From Aquimarina sp042434915 (GTDB lineage Bacteria > Bacteroidota > Bacteroidia > Flavobacteriales > Flavobacteriaceae), in NCBI RefSeq assembly GCF_042434915.1, contig NZ_CP170198.1, forward strand, positions 1,674,001 to 1,738,000: a DNA stretch of 64,000 nt. Direction: 5' to 3'. The notes below the pieces were generated by a model. The model was not told the origin of the DNA, did no database searches, and saw nothing but the letters and a program-made list of their open reading frames with translations. A program made the translations under genes and the position numbers. This document shows, in pieces, positions 62,901-64,000 of the stretch. Position 1 is the stretch's first letter, and each line of letters begins with the position of its first letter.

Positions 62901-64000
62901 CCGGTCCATCGGCTACATCTAGGCCTTCAAAGCCATCATCCAAACCATCACCATCGGTATCTTGATTTGCAAAGGTTCCTACACCAGCTTCTATCGTATC
63001 ACTTTCACCATCACCATCACTATCGGTATCTATATAATCTGGATTTGTATCTCCATCTGTATTTTCTACTGCAAATGCATTATTTCCAGCGAAGTCTACA
63101 TCATATTGATCATCGATACCATCATTATCACTATCTGTACCTAGAGGTGCAAAATAACTTGTGGTAGTCTGCCCCTCAACATTATCAGGAATACCATCAT
63201 CATCTGCATCAATATCTAAAAAGTCAGCATTATCATTAGCATTGGTATCGGTATCTACAGGTGTGGTACCTTCGGTAGGATCTGCTTGACCGTTGCTGTT
63301 ACCATCTGGGGCTTCTGCACCTGCACCTGTGATACTAATCACTCCATCATTGTTGGTATCCAATCCACCATTACCCGATTCAACCACGTCATAAATACCG
63401 TCATTATCACTATCTAGGTCAAAATTATTGATCACACCATCTAAATCAAAATCATAACGATCATCCACTCCATCAAAATTAGAGTCTATAAAACCAGCAG
63501 TATCTCCATCTATATAATCAGGAATACCATCGGAATCTATATCACTATCAGGATCTAAACCATTAAGATCAACACTATCTTCTATTCCATCGTTATCATC
63601 ATCTAAATCTGCACTATCAACTATACCGTCACCATCAACATCACATGTTGGCAAAGTAATTACCTGCGGTTGAGACGAGGCTTGATCTCCATAGAACCAA
63701 GAATTTATAACTCGAGTGTTACCGTAATCATCACAAAGGTTTTCTGTATTATCTCCTTCAGAAATACCAGCAGTGGCGGGAACTGTTGTATTTGGATTTG
63801 ATCCATTCCAAGCATGAGAAGGACCTAAAATTCCATCTAATAATCCCGACCTATTAATTCCACCAGTTGTTAAATTATTTGATTGATTGACAACTTCATT
63901 ATCACAAATAGCTCCAAAAGTAGTTATACCAGAGTCATCCCATCTTATCTCTAAATTACCAACCAGTGGGGCAACACCAGAGATAGAAAGACCATTATTA
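56962..64000 (-). CDS. Giant TSP3-repeat adhesin with T9SS type B C-terminus (5' partial)
   Basis: The frame is open from the stop at 56962 to the window end, over 2,340 codons, so the true start is outside; the TTG at 63654 is not the start. Most of the protein is thrombospondin type 3-like, with dense DxDxDG motifs (DSDNDGI, DADDDGI, DTDGDG) that bind calcium. A propeller-like DUF6923 region (about 61400-62170), a lectin-like or beta domain (about 58730-59320) and a DUF11 domain (about 57730-58090) interrupt the repeats. The C-terminus (about 57250-56962: GISPNGDGINDKLVI, FNRWGVKVYETKDYG, LPVGTYYYFLRY) is the gliding-motility-associated type B sorting domain. Likely a SprB-like surface adhesin. 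Large internal repeats make assembly errors possible. Confidence 0.93.
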   Translation of the reverse strand, partial: NNGLSISGVAPLVGNLEIRWDDSGITTFGAICDNEVVNQSNNLTTGGINRSGLLDGILGPSHAWNGSNPNTTVPATAGISEGDNTENLCDDYGNTRVINSWFYGDQASSQPQVITLPTCDVDGDGIVDSADLDDDNDGIEDSVDLNGLDPDSDIDSDGIPDYIDGDTAGFIDSNFDGVDDRYDFDLDGVINNFDLDSDNDGIYDVVESGNGGLDTNNDGVISITGAGAEAPDGNSNGQADPTEGTTPVDTDTNANDNADFLDIDADDDGIPDNVEGQTTTSYFAPLGTDSDNDGIDDQYDVDFAGNNAFAVENTDGDTNPDYIDTDSDGDGESDTIEAGVGTFANQDTDGDGLDDGFEGLDVADGPDVNNELDSGASATNNNDITTTPEVDFREFTDTDGDAITDLVDEDDDNDGITDIVESGGVDPRADVDGDGVPVYLDDDDNNISIGDVNGVVEAPFDFDGDGVANHLDLDSDNDGIPDNIEAQTTAGYIVPNGTVNGTGIDINYTNGLTPVNSDGVDTSDYLDINSDNSGTYDTIEAGLNNTGGTIDTDNDGLLDQFENGTINDGYNVNDGITDPSSEYPDTDSDLGSGGDVDYRDAINDAGVINCGIINAFYQTRGNAGTNEAEVYRYNRFLGEYTLVGVLEGVPANSARNSAYNSIEQKVYSQFRGSNTLRVYDPFNNFGFLGTIELETTPGNAPSQPMDAVMFSQNQSVGYINGDTLFLFDVTGVPLSTTNNTIVTTTEIPLSPSINTAFDYAFIGDFIYGITRGNLQVINASTGATQSLAINFQGTMGGTAPGNAFGAVWQDRFGNFYGSSNGNGEIYRILDVENAVASGDPIIATSILASVPSTRNDGFGCEQQSNPLDWDDDGIEDSVDIDDDNDGILDVDEDLNFDNDNDPLTDQTDTDGDMIPDAYDLDSDGDGIPDNIEAQTTFGYIAPNGVYTSQGLDTAYPGGIDPVNTDGSFSNSDSVFDFRDLDSDNDGLLDTDEAQIILTNNDTDFDGLDDAIDVTNDRTDVNGSLNDPTTLPNSDADNDVDYRDNQDFDDDGILDVSDLDDDNDGITDVIESGGVDPRADIDGDGVPVYLDDDDNDALVGNVNGVVESAFDFDGDGVANYLDLDSDNDGIYDVVEAGGTPSGTNPEEADGAVGPNGIPASAGTGLNPINTDNNTNDNADFLDIDADDDGIPDNVEGQPTANYNAPLGTDSDNDGIDDQYDVDFPGNFAFIPENTDGDADPDYIDTDSDGDGESDTVEAGIGTFANQDTDGDGLDNGFEGGTANDPFDVNDELDNGASDTNNNDIASTAEVDFREFTDTDGDTINDLVDEDDDNDGITDIVESGGVDPRADVDGDGVPVYLDDDDNDALTGDVNGVVENAFDFDGDGVANHLDLDSDNDGIYDVVEAGGTPSAVNPGQADGAADANGIPASAGAGLNPRDTQSNGSLDYLNLDSDNDGCSDANEAYGTPTADGGDNGVFGAGTPAVNTDGTVNDPAATYATPADSDSDTVADYRQVGGPDRDSDGISDACDPEINDVDGDGIGDAVDLDDDNDGIADDEECDVVNSSLDWDTASWTGNPTDDPDMTALTTIGTNLLTVDNSNTDNSIDNTIYDALYAKFNNVLDGIQIQGQLNGFNNGNTIRYKINFAEPVLGLRFTIVDIDKKEGAEAFVDQVRILATNQGTPINLIKGENYKNGNAVDDLGGGVFQGNRQVEIGRNADVDVFLTGYVDEIIIEFTNLEIAQSSGATAIAISDLKWDCDFDGDGIANRLDLDSDNDGIYDVVEAGGTPSGTNPEEADGAVDANGIPASAGTGLNPINTDSNTNDNADFLDIDADDDGIPDNVEGQPTANYNAPLGTDSDNDGIDDQYDVDFLGNFAFTPENTDGDADPDYIDTDSDGDGESDTVEAGVGTFANQDTDGDGLDDGFEGGTANDPFDVNDELDNGASDTNNDDVTGTPEVDFREITDIDLVVNKMMVESGPYAETFTYSYRIILTNNGPSLATNVSITDVLPTQVSYVSDTALGAYDPISGVWTVGAMNSGDSVTLDIEFLINPGTASTVVTNTISNVAVDQKDLNLTADDLEEVFIVDGDFDQDGVSDSVDQDSDNDGILDVEEQISGVFTDTDGDGILDIFDVDSDGDGIFDMYEAGHNVTDSNGNGMLEGPVSSDGVPDSVQNDPDGGAVNYQMQDTDGDLTNDYLDVDDDGDTILTIDENPDPNADGNPIDAIDTDKNGIPDYLDPNTVDVSVEDGIEIYAGISPNGDGINDKLVIRGLENVENSFELFNRWGVKVYETKDYGLNNNFFTGISTGRTTIQENQELPVGTYYYFLRYTLPNGEPKTRGGYIYINR
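58110..58705 (-). repeat. Long adhesin module, copy C
   Basis: Encodes the block from EVDFRE through NQDTDGDG, DSDNDGIDDQYDVDF and GIPDNVEGQ to DSDNDGIYDVVEAGG. It is nearly identical at the DNA level to about 60053-60645. Boundaries are approximate. Confidence 0.8.
59808..60645 (-). repeat. Long adhesin module, copy B
   Basis: Nearly identical to copy C over about 600 bp (60053-60645). It continues into a segment (59808-60052) shared with copy A (DLVDEDDDNDGITDIVESGG, DFDGDGVANHLDLDSDNDG). Boundaries are approximate. Confidence 0.8.
62555..63240 (-). repeat. Long adhesin module, copy A
   Basis: Same module order as copy B but more diverged (DVDFAGNNAFAVENT, FEGLDVADGPDVNNELD). The order of DxDxDG units and spacer lengths is preserved. 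Boundaries are approximate. Confidence 0.75.

Noticed and set aside
58106..63167. Several 60-96-aa plus-strand frames (Ser/Pro/His/Tyr-rich)
   Set aside because: They are antisense shadows of the low-complexity Asp/Gly repeat codons of the giant adhesin and recur in each module copy.
63652..63654. TTG as the start of the giant adhesin
   Set aside because: The same frame stays open from here to the window edge with coherent protein sequence (for example NSWFYGDQASSQPQV), so the gene begins beyond base 64000.

Overview
The window is AT-rich chromosomal DNA from a member of the Bacteroidota, almost certainly a marine-type Flavobacteriia. The evidence is type IX secretion (T9SS) components and sorting domains, CarboxypepD_reg/TonB outer-membrane receptors, DUF5723- and DUF6261-type proteins, promoters with the Bacteroidota -7 element TAnnTTTG instead of sigma70 boxes, few Shine-Dalgarno sites and frequent TTG/GTG starts. 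I saw no insertion sequence, prophage, CRISPR array, tRNA or rRNA.

Layout. 1-7.6 kb: end of an unknown gene, arsC, two tandem outer-membrane beta-barrel receptors, a 58-aa membrane protein and fumC. 7.6-9.6 kb: a Cys/Met-metabolism PLP enzyme divergent from an Lrp/AsnC regulator, with recurring ATTAGAATA sites between them. 9.9-16.5 kb: a beta-barrel protein, holA divergent from an orphan PD-(D/E)XK protein, a glycosyltransferase and two OmpA-domain envelope proteins. 16.5-20.7 kb: a minus-strand block (YciO, hydrolase-like, GNAT, PcrA helicase). 20.9-30.2 kb: M20 amidohydrolase, FMN glutamate-synthase-like protein and a membrane protein as one operon, then patatin, M1 aminopeptidase and recG. 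30.3-31.4 kb: a tandem array of 40-bp hairpin units directly upstream of a DUF6261 gene. 31.5-40 kb: a secreted protein, a T9SS-exported endonuclease I, a Cys-rich leader peptide gene, ackA-pta and a TlpA-like lipoprotein. 40-53.8 kb: pheT, small membrane proteins, an ABC-F protein, transaldolase, SDR, SRP RNA, glutaminyl cyclase, a DEAD-box helicase and trmH. 53.9-64 kb (minus): a giant thrombospondin type 3 repeat adhesin that runs off the window, followed by PorP/SprF and an OmpA/PD40 protein, which looks like a T9SS export and surface-anchoring locus.

Functional links. ackA-pta convert acetyl-CoA to acetate and ATP. The last three genes probably form one secretion/adhesion unit. The endonuclease (type A sorting domain) and the giant adhesin (type B) are both T9SS cargo. 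Most other genes are housekeeping.

Most worth a second look: the 40-bp hairpin array at 30312-30540 next to DUF6261, including one unit with compensatory changes in both arms; the six-cysteine peptide at 34689-34877; and the long internal repeats of the giant adhesin. Several automatic-looking starts are corrected here (13269, 28128, 32102, 34689, 40048, 45764, 53788, and probably 12125) from signal peptides or promoter positions.
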